Assembly: GCA_963714795.1 (NCBI GenBank)
Contig: CAVQPS010000009.1
Span: 372,001-436,000, forward strand
Direction: 5' to 3'
Source of the DNA: DATIXJ01 sp963714795
GTDB lineage: Bacteria; Bacteroidota; Ignavibacteria; UBA10030; SZUA-254
Length of the DNA: 64,000 bases
The notes under the pieces are model-generated. The model was not told the origin of the DNA, ran no database searches, and saw nothing but the letters and a program-made list of their open reading frames with translations. The translations under genes were made by a program, and so were the position numbers. Positions 27,303 to 35,525 of the stretch are shown one piece after another. The stretch's first letter is position 1. Every line of letters starts with the position of its first letter.

Positions 27303-29224
27303 GATGGATCGGTATCGCAATTATTTCCGGTATCGCCGCTGTGTTGCCCTGGAAGGCGATGAGTCAGGACGAATCGGGCGAACGCCGGCTTATATTGCCT
27401 CTTCCGGATACGCTCCAGCGAAATTTTGCGACACTCGGATTTGATAAATCTCTGACCACATTCCATTGGACCGGAACGGCGTTGTACCAAAATGTTTTCG
27501 GACCGCTTTCCGTACAAATGAACGAGCGATATTTATCCACACTCATCGATGAGATTCCCCAGCTTATCACCGATAATCAATCGTTCGACCTCCATCTTGC
27601 GGAACAGGTAGCGGATAATGTTAGCCTGGCAACCAAGGTTTCATCGTTTGTCAGTTCGGATAATAAAGGCATCGGCATCAGCAATGTTTCCTCGCATGGA
27701 TTTTATGGAGGAGTGGCACTGAAACCGTTCACCGGATTGATTGTTGAACCGCTGGTCGGATTTCGATTGGATAATCAAAATGGCCAGTACGATAAAGGTC
27801 CGTCGTATATTCTCAGTGTCAAAACGGATTCCGTGATCTCGTCGGACTATGACTCCTACCTCGACGGCTCTTATCAATACGACAAAATCGATCCCCGGCG
27901 GCTGGAAACCGGCAATGTTACGGGAAGCGTGGAGAAATTATTTTTTGAACAGACGAGAAACTTCCTGGGATTGCAATACTACAGAAACCGGAGAGACTTT
28001 TATTCACCGGCCGACTCCGTTATCCACACCCTCTACGGTGTTCTGGATAATATTCAATCACGGTCTGATAATGCTCTGACACTGATCGATACGCTCGACT
28101 ACAATATCGGAAGCGATGCGCTGATGACGTTCTTCGGAAGTTTTTTCACCCGGGAAATCGATAACACCACACGGTACAATAACACGAGCGATCCCAATGA
28201 ATACATTCCCAATACAACGATTACTGAGACTCAAATAGAAGGCGGAACATCCCTGCATTATCATGTACGGAACAACCTTGTCGGCGGGATCTCTCTTGCA
28301 TATCTTGAGCGGGATGAACGCCACGTGTTTCTCCAGGATCCCGCCCTTTCAACGTTTACCATCACAACATTGTCGGACATCGAGCAGAGAAAAAATAATA
28401 TCTCAAAAAGAACGACGCTTTCTTCTTCGCTCGCGATTATGCCGTCGTCATCGGACTCGATCTCCGTCAGCGGTTCAGGAAGTTTATTGCATTACGACAC
28501 GCCGAGCACGGAAAACGACGATGACCGCGACGAATTATATTATCTTGCAAACCTGTCGGCCTTTCACCGCTTTAATCAATATTTCCGCATGAGTGTTTCC
28601 GTCGATGTGAGCCTCATGCATCTCGTTTACCTTTTTTCATCGGAGAGTGCGAACAATACCTGGAACCGCATTCTCCGGCTCTCTCCGCGATTCGAATATA
28701 CTCCGTTCAGAACATTTTCGACGGTCAACACGTTTGAAGTTCTCGCCAATTATACCGTTTATGATTTTGACTACATCTCTTCTTCCGCACAAAGTTTTTC
28801 ATTTCGACAATTTTCCTTTGTCGATTCGACACGATGGAATCTGACAAAACGTGTTTCCATTGACTGGTTCAGTAATATCCGGTTATACGAGCGGGGAGAA
28901 CTGCACTGGGATGAATTTTCAGAACGACCGATCAATTCTTTCGATGAAACGACCTATATCGGCACTATACAATACGCAATGACGGAGCGCTTGCTTTTTT
29001 CACTGGGGATTCGTTATTTTAGTCAGTTGCGGTATGACTATATGAACAATAATCGAATGCTGGATAACGTATTACGAAGTACCGGTCCTATGGTAGCAAT
29101 CTGGCTCAGCGCGGGTCGCCGTACCGAAGTATCCTTTCGTGGATGGTACGAGCATCAAACCCAGTCAGCTCAGCCGGATCGCGGAATTACGACAATGGCA
29201 ATGTTTATGAATGTTCGAATTTAA
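27296..29224 (+). CDS. Predicted outer-membrane beta-barrel protein, unknown function
   Basis: 642 residues starting inside the SDR stop region. A signal peptide (MVRWIGIAIISGIAAVLPWKAM) is followed by long alternating polar/hydrophobic strands with abundant Tyr, Phe, Asn and Ser and no catalytic motif. The sequence ends MAMFMNVRI, and many segments read like barrel strands (for example FRMSVSVDVSLMHLVYLF). It resembles putative porins or uncharacterised barrels of Bacteroidota. The overlap with the SDR gene and close spacing to the RsbW-like gene suggest one operon, but no functional link is evident. Confidence 0.7.
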   Translation: MVRWIGIAIISGIAAVLPWKAMSQDESGERRLILPLPDTLQRNFATLGFDKSLTTFHWTGTALYQNVFGPLSVQMNERYLSTLIDEIPQLITDNQSFDLHLAEQVADNVSLATKVSSFVSSDNKGIGISNVSSHGFYGGVALKPFTGLIVEPLVGFRLDNQNGQYDKGPSYILSVKTDSVISSDYDSYLDGSYQYDKIDPRRLETGNVTGSVEKLFFEQTRNFLGLQYYRNRRDFYSPADSVIHTLYGVLDNIQSRSDNALTLIDTLDYNIGSDALMTFFGSFFTREIDNTTRYNNTSDPNEYIPNTTITETQIEGGTSLHYHVRNNLVGGISLAYLERDERHVFLQDPALSTFTITTLSDIEQRKNNISKRTTLSSSLAIMPSSSDSISVSGSGSLLHYDTPSTENDDDRDELYYLANLSAFHRFNQYFRMSVSVDVSLMHLVYLFSSESANNTWNRILRLSPRFEYTPFRTFSTVNTFEVLANYTVYDFDYISSSAQSFSFRQFSFVDSTRWNLTKRVSIDWFSNIRLYERGELHWDEFSERPINSFDETTYIGTIQYAMTERLLFSLGIRYFSQLRYDYMNNNRMLDNVLRSTGPMVAIWLSAGRRTEVSFRGWYEHQTQSAQPDRGITTMAMFMNVRI

Positions 29225-29235
29225 AAAGGAATGAC

Positions 29236-29658
29236 GTGCCCGAACCGGAATCAATAAAAATCACACTTGTTCTTAACAGCGAACCGCAACAGATTACAAA
29301 AGTTGAGGGATTTCTTCTGAAGCTGAACAAGCAATTGCATTTGAACGAAACTGCATTCAATAAATTACTTGTTGCGACGACAGAAGCAGTGAACAACGGA
29401 ATCATTCACGGCAATAAACGTGATCCGAAGAAAAAAGTAACCCTTACATGCGAATATACGCGCGTTGCTCTTCTGGTACGGATTGATGATGAAGGCCCGG
29501 GAGTTGACCCGGCATCGCTTCCGGATCCGCTGGCGGAGGAAAATCTTTTGCGTGAGAACGGCCGCGGAGTCTTCCTCATGCGTTCATTGATGGATGCCGT
29601 TGACTTTGAGCGGACAGACCATGGCTCTTCGGTCATTATGACCATGAAAAGAGAATAG
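29236..29658 (+). CDS. RsbW-like anti-sigma factor kinase (HATPase)
   Basis: 140 residues from GTG 29236, which has AAGGA six bases before it; a longer frame from 29143 would lie within the upstream barrel gene. The GHKL ATP-binding boxes are visible: N-box EAVNNGIIHGN, G1 box DDEGPGVDP and G2 GRGVFLMRSLMD. Such kinases bind a sigma factor or an anti-sigma antagonist in partner-switching systems. No STAS partner or sigma factor lies nearby, so the target is unknown. Confidence 0.88.
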   Translation: MPEPESIKITLVLNSEPQQITKVEGFLLKLNKQLHLNETAFNKLLVATTEAVNNGIIHGNKRDPKKKVTLTCEYTRVALLVRIDDEGPGVDPASLPDPLAEENLLRENGRGVFLMRSLMDAVDFERTDHGSSVIMTMKRE

Positions 29659-29684
29659 CAATATTGTTTCCGGAACAAATAAAA

Positions 29685-29711
29685 AACGCCATCCTGAACA
29701 GGGATGGCGTT
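29685..29711. terminator. Bidirectional terminator between rsbW-like and mdh
   Basis: Ten-base perfect stem AACGCCATCC (29685-29694) with GGATGGCGTT (29702-29711) and a 7-base loop. On the minus strand the stem is followed by a T-run (the A-run at 29680-29684), giving a good mdh terminator; on the plus strand the following bases are CGTGTTTCT, a weaker signal for the rsbW-like transcript. Confidence 0.85.
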
Positions 29712-29740
29712 CGTGTTTCTACAAAACTAAAACGAAAGAA

Positions 29741-30664
29741 TCAGAGATGTAGCTTTGCAATATTCGCTTTGACTTCTTCCGCCGATTTCGTTAATGCGGC
29801 TTGTTCTTCAGGCGTCAGGGGAACGGTGACGATTTGTTCGATTCCTTTTCTGCCGAGTTTGACCGGAACTCCGATATAGGTGTCGCGCAATCCGTATTCT
29901 CCCTGAAGATATGCTGCACACGGCAGGATACGTTTTTTATCTTTCACAATCGCTTCGACCATTTCAACAGCGGCCGCTGACGGCGCATAATACGCGCTAC
30001 CGGTTTTCAGGTAATTGACAATTTCAATGCCGCCATCACGCGTGCGTTTGACAAGTTTATCGATGGTCGGCTGATCGAGAAATTCACGAATCGGCACACC
30101 GGCAATTGTCGTATAGCGCACAAGCGGAACCATAGAATCACCATGACCGCCGAGAACGAGCGCCTGAATATCCTCAACAGAAACGCCGAGCTCCATCGCA
30201 ATGAATGATCTGTACCGGGCAGTATCCAGAATTCCTGCCATACCGACAACCCGATGCTTTTCGAATCCGCTGACTTTATATGCAACGTATGTCATCACAT
30301 CGAGCGGGTTGGAAACGATAATAAGAATTGCTCCGGGAGATTTTGCAACGACCGATTCGGTCACTGCTTTGACGATGCCGGCATTCGTATCCTGTAATTG
30401 TTCACGCGTCATTCCGGGTTTGCGCGGAATGCCTGCGGTGATAACAACAATATCAGATCCAGCCGTATCGTTGTAATTATTCGTTCCGATAACACGCGTA
30501 TCGGTTCCTTCAATAGGCGCCGATTCGTACATATCAAGTCCTTTGCCTTGCGGAAGTCCTTCGACGATATCAATCAGGACAACTTCGTTGGCAAGTTCTT
30601 TATCAACAATACGCTGGGCAGCCGTTGCGCCCACATTTCCCGAACCAACAACCGTAATCTTCAT
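29741..30664 (-). CDS. mdh: Malate dehydrogenase, LDH-like type
   Basis: 307 residues from ATG 30664. Interconverts malate and oxaloacetate with NAD. The Rossmann motif VGSGNVGATAAQ, Asp in VVLIDIVEG, mobile loop arginines in AGIPRKPGMTREQL, IVSNPLDVMTY, and catalytic histidine in LGGHGDSMVPL all fit. The loop residues (Arg in GIPRKPGM) indicate malate rather than lactate. It resembles the tetrameric LDH-like MDH of Chlorobi and Chloroflexi. It follows rpmA by 124 bp in which no clear promoter or gene was found. Confidence 0.96.
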   Translation of the reverse strand: MKITVVGSGNVGATAAQRIVDKELANEVVLIDIVEGLPQGKGLDMYESAPIEGTDTRVIGTNNYNDTAGSDIVVITAGIPRKPGMTREQLQDTNAGIVKAVTESVVAKSPGAILIIVSNPLDVMTYVAYKVSGFEKHRVVGMAGILDTARYRSFIAMELGVSVEDIQALVLGGHGDSMVPLVRYTTIAGVPIREFLDQPTIDKLVKRTRDGGIEIVNYLKTGSAYYAPSAAAVEMVEAIVKDKKRILPCAAYLQGEYGLRDTYIGVPVKLGRKGIEQIVTVPLTPEEQAALTKSAEEVKANIAKLHL

Positions 30665-30788
30665 AGTTGACAATCTTTCAGATAAAATTGGGGATAAGAT
30701 GATGAGTTTATGAATGAAAGAACGTGTCCCGAAGGAATAGTATCCTCACAGTCTGAACACATCGAATCAAAAAAATAATTGCCGTGTC

Positions 30789-31043
30789 TTACTTGGGAAT
30801 AATGCTGACAACGTTTTTCGACTTTCCAAACCGCTGGAACGAAACGACACCGTCCGAAAGAGCGAATAACGTATCGTCACTGCCGATACCGACATTCGTG
30901 CCCGGCGAGAATTTCGTACCGCGTTGCCGAACCAGGATACTGCCCGCAGTAATTTTTTCCCCGCCGAATCGTTTGACGCCGAGTCGCTGTGCATTACTGT
31001 CGCGACCGTTGCGCGAACTTCCGCCGCCTTTTTTATGAGCCAT
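30789..31043 (-). CDS. rpmA: 50S ribosomal protein L27
   Basis: 84 residues starting MAHKKGGGSSRNGRDSN, the invariant L27 N-terminus, which reaches toward the peptidyl transferase centre. The body GVKRFGGEKITAGSILVRQRG and FSPGTNVGIGSDDT are typical. No N-terminal pro-sequence precedes MAHKKG, unlike Firmicutes. It follows rplU by 11 bp in the standard order. Confidence 0.98.
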   Translation of the reverse strand: MAHKKGGGSSRNGRDSNAQRLGVKRFGGEKITAGSILVRQRGTKFSPGTNVGIGSDDTLFALSDGVVSFQRFGKSKNVVSIIPK

Positions 31044-31054
31044 AGAATTTCTCC

Positions 31055-31363
31055 TTATGCAATAGTAGTAATTTCAACTTCCGTGTATTGTTGCCGGTGA
31101 CCACGCCGAAGACGATAACCTTTCCGTTTCTTTTTCTTGAAAACAATCACGGTATCGTCTTTAACATGATTCAGAACTTTTGCAGCAACACTGACATTTT
31201 TTACTACCGGATTCCCTACCTGTACCTGTTTTTCATTTGAGAAAAGAAGAACACGGTCAAACGTGACGGTCGCTCCAACTTTTTCTTCAAGTTTCGGAAC
31301 GAATATTCGTTCGTTCGGACTGACTTTGAGCTGCTGCCCAGCAATATCGACAACTGCAAACAT
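31055..31363 (-). CDS. rplU: 50S ribosomal protein L21
   Basis: 102 residues starting MFAVVDIAGQQLKVSPNER, with the family pattern FDRVLLFSNEKQVQVGNP and the C-terminal basic signature KKKKRKGYRLRRGHRQQYTEVEI. First gene of the rplU-rpmA unit, with a promoter upstream at 31412-31440. Confidence 0.98.
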   Translation of the reverse strand: MFAVVDIAGQQLKVSPNERIFVPKLEEKVGATVTFDRVLLFSNEKQVQVGNPVVKNVSVAAKVLNHVKDDTVIVFKKKKRKGYRLRRGHRQQYTEVEITTIA

Positions 31364-31411
31364 GGTGAATTTACCTTGAAATGATGAATTTTAGAGGAAA
31401 AATGTACTTTT

Positions 31412-31440
31412 AATCTACAAAATTTTTGGTTGAAAGTCAA
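31412..31440 (-). promoter_or_regulatory. Sigma-70-like promoter of rplU-rpmA
   Basis: On the minus strand TTGACT (31435-31440) and TAGATT (31412-31417) are separated by exactly 17 bases, about 50 bp upstream of the rplU ATG. Confidence 0.7.
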
Positions 31441-31494
31441 TGGAACCCAGTTTGGACAGTCCCTTTCCTTCTGATAAAAAGAGACCGATGCCGT

Positions 31495-31523
31495 TTGACT
31501 TTTTCATCAAATCTCTCTATGTT
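31495..31523 (+). promoter_or_regulatory. Sigma-70-like promoter of the response regulator
   Basis: TTGACT at 31495-31500 and TATGTT at 31518-31523 with a 17-base spacer, about 80 bp upstream of the ATG at 31605. It is divergent from the rplU promoter about 55 bp away. Confidence 0.65.
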
Positions 31524-31604
31524 ATTGGGACATTTCTCATGACAGGCGGGTAGTATCGTTCTCTGTCTGATTTATTTTTCCGAAGAGAGTAATCAACGCA
31601 AAGT

Positions 31605-31985
31605 ATGAAAAAGAAAACTGTTCTTATTGTTGAAGACAGTCCCGGTTTTTCCGAATTAATGAAGTTCGTTGTCGAGGACGAGGGCTTCCACGGTGTGTTA
31701 TTTCCGCTCGATCAGAATTTTATCCACTGGGTCGAGAAAGAAAAACCATCCGCTATTATTATGGATCTCGCACTGAACCGGCTCAGCGGTTTCGATTTAA
31801 TTCGGGAACTGAAGACACACACCAAACATAAACATGTTCCCGTTATCGTGATCACCGGCCGCGATCTCGACGTCAAAGACATCACGGAATTGAAAATGCA
31901 CGGGATTCCCTATTTGCGAAAAGGGCGGGTGGATATGCATGAAATTCACCAGGCCATCCGTAACCTTGTGACCAAAGGCGAATAA
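31605..31985 (+). CDS. Single-domain response regulator
   Basis: 126-residue CheY-like receiver with no output domain. Acidic pocket residues are in LIVEDS, the phospho-acceptor Asp in AIIMDLAL, the Thr in VIVITGRD and the Lys in LRKGR. It probably relays a histidine-kinase signal to a partner protein rather than DNA. No kinase is adjacent. ATG 31605 is the only sensible start. Confidence 0.9.
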   Translation: MKKKTVLIVEDSPGFSELMKFVVEDEGFHGVLFPLDQNFIHWVEKEKPSAIIMDLALNRLSGFDLIRELKTHTKHKHVPVIVITGRDLDVKDITELKMHGIPYLRKGRVDMHEIHQAIRNLVTKGE

Positions 31986-32090
31986 CCATCCCATCATTCT
32001 TTTCATAAAACAAGTATTATATTTTTCCCGATTTTTCACGACTGTAGATCCGTCATAATACTGGTTTTAGGCATTTCTAAAATTATTAAC

Positions 32091-32119
32091 TTGCTATTGG
32101 TTCGGAAGGAAAATATATT
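32091..32119 (+). promoter_or_regulatory. Sigma-70-like promoter before a small membrane ORF
   Basis: TTGCTA at 32091-32096 and TATATT at 32114-32119, spacer 17 bases. It precedes the 38-residue ORF at 32146 by about 25 bp. The 105 bp after the response regulator stop otherwise show nothing. Confidence 0.55.
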
Positions 32120-32145
32120 ACAGTAACAAACAAAGCGAACCGTAT

Positions 32146-32262
32146 ATGGTAATTTCATTACAGGAAAAGATGTCTCTCACTTTTTGGTGGGGGATTGCAG
32201 TGAGTGTTACGACATATCTCGCTCTGGGAATCGTTAATACCCTTTACGTGATTCTGCAATAG
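32146..32262 (+). CDS. Small predicted membrane protein, 38 residues
   Basis: Begins MVISLQEKMSLTFWWGIAV and ends NTLYVILQ. One transmembrane helix is likely (about residues 12-37). A second start at Met9 (32170) has AGGA four bases upstream and would give 30 residues. A clear sigma-70-like promoter lies just upstream. The 3' end overlaps the convergent P-type ATPase gene by 29 bp, so it is also antisense to that gene's last codons. No family recognised; the size and helix resemble small subunits such as CydX, but no partner complex is adjacent. Confidence 0.45.
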   Translation: MVISLQEKMSLTFWWGIAVSVTTYLALGIVNTLYVILQ

Positions 32263-34423
32263 CGGTCAATAAAATTCTCTTCGGTAGAAATTTTATTGCT
32301 GAACTGCCTTCACCATCCTTCAGTTTTCGTAATGCCCGTAACCCGTTCAAGATAACCACCAGCGTTGCACCGTCATCTGCGAGAACCGCAAGCCAGAGTG
32401 ATGCTATTCCCGATAATCCCATCACCAGAAAAATAAGTTTCATCACTACGGCAATAGTGATGTTTTGTGCGATGATCGTTCGGGTCTTTCTGCTCAGCCG
32501 GATCAAATAAGAAATTTTCGAAAGATCATCGGTCATCAGTACGATATCGGCCGTTTCCAGGACAATATCCGTTCCCGATCTTCCCATGCCGATTCCGATG
32601 TTTGCCGCTGCCAGAGCCGGTGCATCGTTGACGCCGTCTCCGACCATAACGACCGGAGAAGATGATTCACGTAACTGATGTATATAGCTAACCTTCTCTT
32701 CCGGAAGCGCATTTGCATACGTTTCACTGATTCCGATCTGACGGGCGATGGATTCCGCCGTGCCGGCATTATCTCCCGTGATCATAATGATTTTCTGAAT
32801 GCCGCACAACTGCAAATTGTGTATGTGCCTCGCAGTATCTGCCCGCAGCGTATCCGCAATGCCGATGATACCCAGCACTTCGCTTGTCGTGCCGAGAACC
32901 AAACAGGTTTTCCCTTCGGTTTCGAGGCGATGAAGATGGCGTTCGACCGTTGCAGAACAAATTCCCTGTTCTTCAACGAGAGCATGATTGCCGACGATAT
33001 ATTTCGTTCCGTCAATGGATGCAGTTACACCGCGACCTCCGATTGCCGCGAAATTTTGAAGATCGATTTCTTGTGAATGGAATTCATTGTGACGAACTTC
33101 CCTGATCACCGCTCCGGCAAGATGATGTTCGGAACCGTTTTCGATGACGGCAGTAATTCGAAGAATTTCGTCCGGCGAAAGAGAATTCAACGGGATCACG
33201 TCGGTCACATGAGGAAACCCTTCCGTCAATGTTCCGGTTTTATCAAAAGCAATGACCTTCGTCCTTCCGATTTCTTCTAAATATTTACCGCCCTTAATTA
33301 AAATCCCCTGCCGCGCAGCATGCGACAAAGCACTGACGATCGTGACGGGAGTAGATATAACCAGTGCACACGGACATGCAATAACCAGCATGACCAATGA
33401 ACGGTAAAACCACACCCCGAATGAATCGTGTGTCAATATCGGTCCGAGAATGGGGATAAGAACTGCTATGCCGATAACTGCCGGAGAATAGTACCGTGCG
33501 AACTTTTCGGTCAGTTGCTGGATTGGCGCCCGTTTATTTTGATTTTCCTCCACCATCCGCACAATCCGGGCAAGCGTTGAATCTTCCTGTCGCTTGGTGA
33601 CTTCCACTTCAAGCATTCCCCGTTCGTTGAGTGTTCCGGCAAAGACATAATCGCCCGGACGTTTAATCACCGGAACCGATTCTCCGGTGATCACCGATTG
33701 ATTCACATCTGATTCTCCGGCCCGCACGATTCCGTCAACAGGTATCCGTTCTCCCGGTCTCACAACGACCAGAACACCCAGAGGAATTTCTTCCAGCCTA
33801 ACGATAGTCTCTCTTCCGTTGATTTTTATCGTCGCTGTGGGCGGCGAAAGTTTGAGAAGAGAATCGATCGCGTTTCTGGCACGATGAACACTGAACCGTT
33901 CCAGCGCCTGTGAAACGGAAAAAAGAACAATCACTGCCGCCCCTTCCGCCCACCGATCGATCGTCGACGCCCCGATCGCAGCGACAGTCATTAAGACGTT
34001 CATATCCAGAGATCCGTGTTGAAGTCCTTTTATTGCCCGCACAGCAATACGCCAGCCGCCCACAACCATGGAAGACAAGAACAACGGAACTTCAATCATG
34101 GATGAAACGCCGATGACATGCAATATCAATCCGGCCACCAGCAATATCCCGGCAACGGATGTCAGGAATATTTGATCATTCCATCGCCGTGGTACATTTT
34201 GATTGGGGGAATCATGATCGTGCCGCGGCGAAAAACCTATATCGCTGAGGGCACGAATGAGAACATCGTGTGAACAGGTGTGGCCGATAACGACGGTGCT
34301 CGAGACAATATTACAGTGAACTTCTTCGACTCCGGCAACAGAGCGGAGTTTTTTCTGAATCAGTTGTTCTTCTTCCGAACAGCACAAACCGTCAAGACAA
34401 TATGTCGTTGAATGTCTTTCCAC
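32234..34423 (-). CDS. Heavy-metal P1B-type ATPase, zinc/cadmium/lead-type
   Basis: 729-residue metal efflux pump. The N-terminal heavy-metal domain has CLDGLCC, followed by a His/Asp-rich linker (SPRHDHDSP). The transmembrane metal site is CPC (IACPCALVISTPV); phosphorylation motif DKTGTLTEG, TGES loop and hinge GDGVNDAPAL are present, and the last membrane helix has ADDGATLVVILNGLRAL, whose Asp is typical of zinc/cadmium pumps. The conserved SEHPLA motif reads SEHHLA. It directly follows its ArsR-type regulator (stop and start adjacent), so metal induction is expected. Confidence 0.94.
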   Translation of the reverse strand: MERHSTTYCLDGLCCSEEEQLIQKKLRSVAGVEEVHCNIVSSTVVIGHTCSHDVLIRALSDIGFSPRHDHDSPNQNVPRRWNDQIFLTSVAGILLVAGLILHVIGVSSMIEVPLFLSSMVVGGWRIAVRAIKGLQHGSLDMNVLMTVAAIGASTIDRWAEGAAVIVLFSVSQALERFSVHRARNAIDSLLKLSPPTATIKINGRETIVRLEEIPLGVLVVVRPGERIPVDGIVRAGESDVNQSVITGESVPVIKRPGDYVFAGTLNERGMLEVEVTKRQEDSTLARIVRMVEENQNKRAPIQQLTEKFARYYSPAVIGIAVLIPILGPILTHDSFGVWFYRSLVMLVIACPCALVISTPVTIVSALSHAARQGILIKGGKYLEEIGRTKVIAFDKTGTLTEGFPHVTDVIPLNSLSPDEILRITAVIENGSEHHLAGAVIREVRHNEFHSQEIDLQNFAAIGGRGVTASIDGTKYIVGNHALVEEQGICSATVERHLHRLETEGKTCLVLGTTSEVLGIIGIADTLRADTARHIHNLQLCGIQKIIMITGDNAGTAESIARQIGISETYANALPEEKVSYIHQLRESSSPVVMVGDGVNDAPALAAANIGIGMGRSGTDIVLETADIVLMTDDLSKISYLIRLSRKTRTIIAQNITIAVVMKLIFLVMGLSGIASLWLAVLADDGATLVVILNGLRALRKLKDGEGSSAIKFLPKRILLTAIAESRKGY

Positions 34424-34795
34424 TTATCGCTCCGAAACATGCCGCGTGGCAATTTCGATCAGCCGGTTGATATGCTCATCGTCAACCGAATAATATGCCA
34501 TTTTTCCTTTTTTCAAGTATTTTACCAACCGAAGATTTCTCAATAATCGGAGCTGGTGGGAAATGGCCGAATCAGTCATTCCGAGAAGCGCGGCGATATC
34601 ACAAACGCAGAGCTGTTCTTTACTTAATGCCTGGACAATGTTAAGGCGGGTAGGATCGCTCAGCACGCCGAACGTTTCACAGAGATCCAGAACGATTCTT
34701 TCATTGCGAAGAGCCTTGCGTGCAGACCGAACCCTGTCTTCATGGACAAAGGTCGTTTCACACGTATCACCAGGTTTGGTTTTCATAGAATTCAA
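34424..34795 (-). CDS. ArsR/SmtB family metal-responsive repressor (CadC-like)
   Basis: 123 residues. The winged helix contains the metal-site pair in ELCVCDIAALLG (CxC at the start of alpha-3), the recognition helix TDSAISHQLRLLRNL and wing KKGKMAYYSV. An extra Cys in DTCETTF near the N-terminus matches the CadC/SmtB N-terminal site, and the final helix carries the pattern for an alpha-5 site (DDEHINRLIEIATRH). It probably represses its own operon with the P-type ATPase, released by zinc, cadmium or lead. Confidence 0.92.
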   Translation of the reverse strand: MNSMKTKPGDTCETTFVHEDRVRSARKALRNERIVLDLCETFGVLSDPTRLNIVQALSKEQLCVCDIAALLGMTDSAISHQLRLLRNLRLVKYLKKGKMAYYSVDDEHINRLIEIATRHVSER

Positions 34796-34799
34796 TTAA

Positions 34800-34852
34800 A
34801 CGATTGAGCAACTATTCAATCGTAAAATACGAATATGGTTTACTCTTGTCAA
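34800..34852 (-). promoter_or_regulatory. Promoter and ArsR-type operator of the metal efflux operon
   Basis: Minus-strand TTGACA (34847-34852) and TATTTT (34824-34829) with a 17-base spacer. Immediately downstream, covering the expected start of transcription, is an inverted repeat with 8 bp perfect arms: ACGATTGA (34800-34807) and TCAATCGT (34816-34823). The TTGA-N8-TCAA core resembles SmtB/ArsR operators, so repressor binding there would block initiation. The gene starts about 5 bp further on. Confidence 0.75.
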
Positions 34853-34904
34853 GTCCCGGATGATGGAAATCCAAAACGACCGTATTTGTGCTGATTACAG
34901 CAGG

Positions 34905-35525
34905 TTATACGGGCTTCTTTGCGGACAGGTGCTGCGAAACGAGAGTGTGTAACTCATCAAGCCCGTCTTTTCCGAGAACAAATTCAAGTTCTTCGCCGCA
35001 CACATCAAATATAGAACGATCGTGAACAGTGACCGCCGTACAACATTCCGTGCGGTCGATTCCCTGTTCGTTGTCAAGCGTTAACATACCATGCTCAATG
35101 ACGACGGGATATGCGACGCAATAAAACGGTTTCAGCGCAAACCGATCCATTCCTTCCGCAACGGCAGCAATCTGCAACACACATTTGCCCGAGGAATTCA
35201 AAAACACACATCCGTACGGACGTGCCTGCGTTCCGACGGCACTGCCGGAAGGAAAATCCGCATCGGCAAATTCATGTTTATCGAACCACTCGTCGACATT
35301 TTGTTCCTGATGCGGTTCAAGATAGCGCCGGATGATTGCTTCGTGTGCAAGAATATTATCTCTCTCACGCACATCCACAAACACTCCGTACCGGCAACAG
35401 ACGGCATTGCAGTTCGTCATGGAACAACCAGAAGCAAATCCCGACGAAAGAAAATCACTATGAACAATCAATCTCGGAATAAAACCGAGATGATGCCGCT
35501 TCAATACAATCTCATTGACTGCCAC
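34905..35525 (-). CDS. DUF3109 cysteine-cluster protein
   Basis: 206 residues if GTG 35525 is used. This start follows an AGAAGG-like site and gives the family's N-terminus (NEIVLKRHHLGFIPRL); the open frame runs further upstream within the preceding gene. Cysteine clusters are SGCSMTNCNAVCCRYG, then CVFLNSSGKC, FYCVAYP and ECCTAV, as in DUF3109/YkgJ-like proteins thought to bind zinc or iron-sulphur. Function unknown. It overlaps the amidohydrolase-like gene by 14 bp. The 110 bp downstream to the ArsR operator hold no gene. Confidence 0.75.
   Translation of the reverse strand: MAVNEIVLKRHHLGFIPRLIVHSDFLSSGFASGCSMTNCNAVCCRYGVFVDVRERDNILAHEAIIRRYLEPHQEQNVDEWFDKHEFADADFPSGSAVGTQARPYGCVFLNSSGKCVLQIAAVAEGMDRFALKPFYCVAYPVVIEHGMLTLDNEQGIDRTECCTAVTVHDRSIFDVCGEELEFVLGKDGLDELHTLVSQHLSAKKPV

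Noticed and set aside
30398..30670. Plus-strand frames opposite mdh
   Set aside because: mdh is certain; the frames are shadows.
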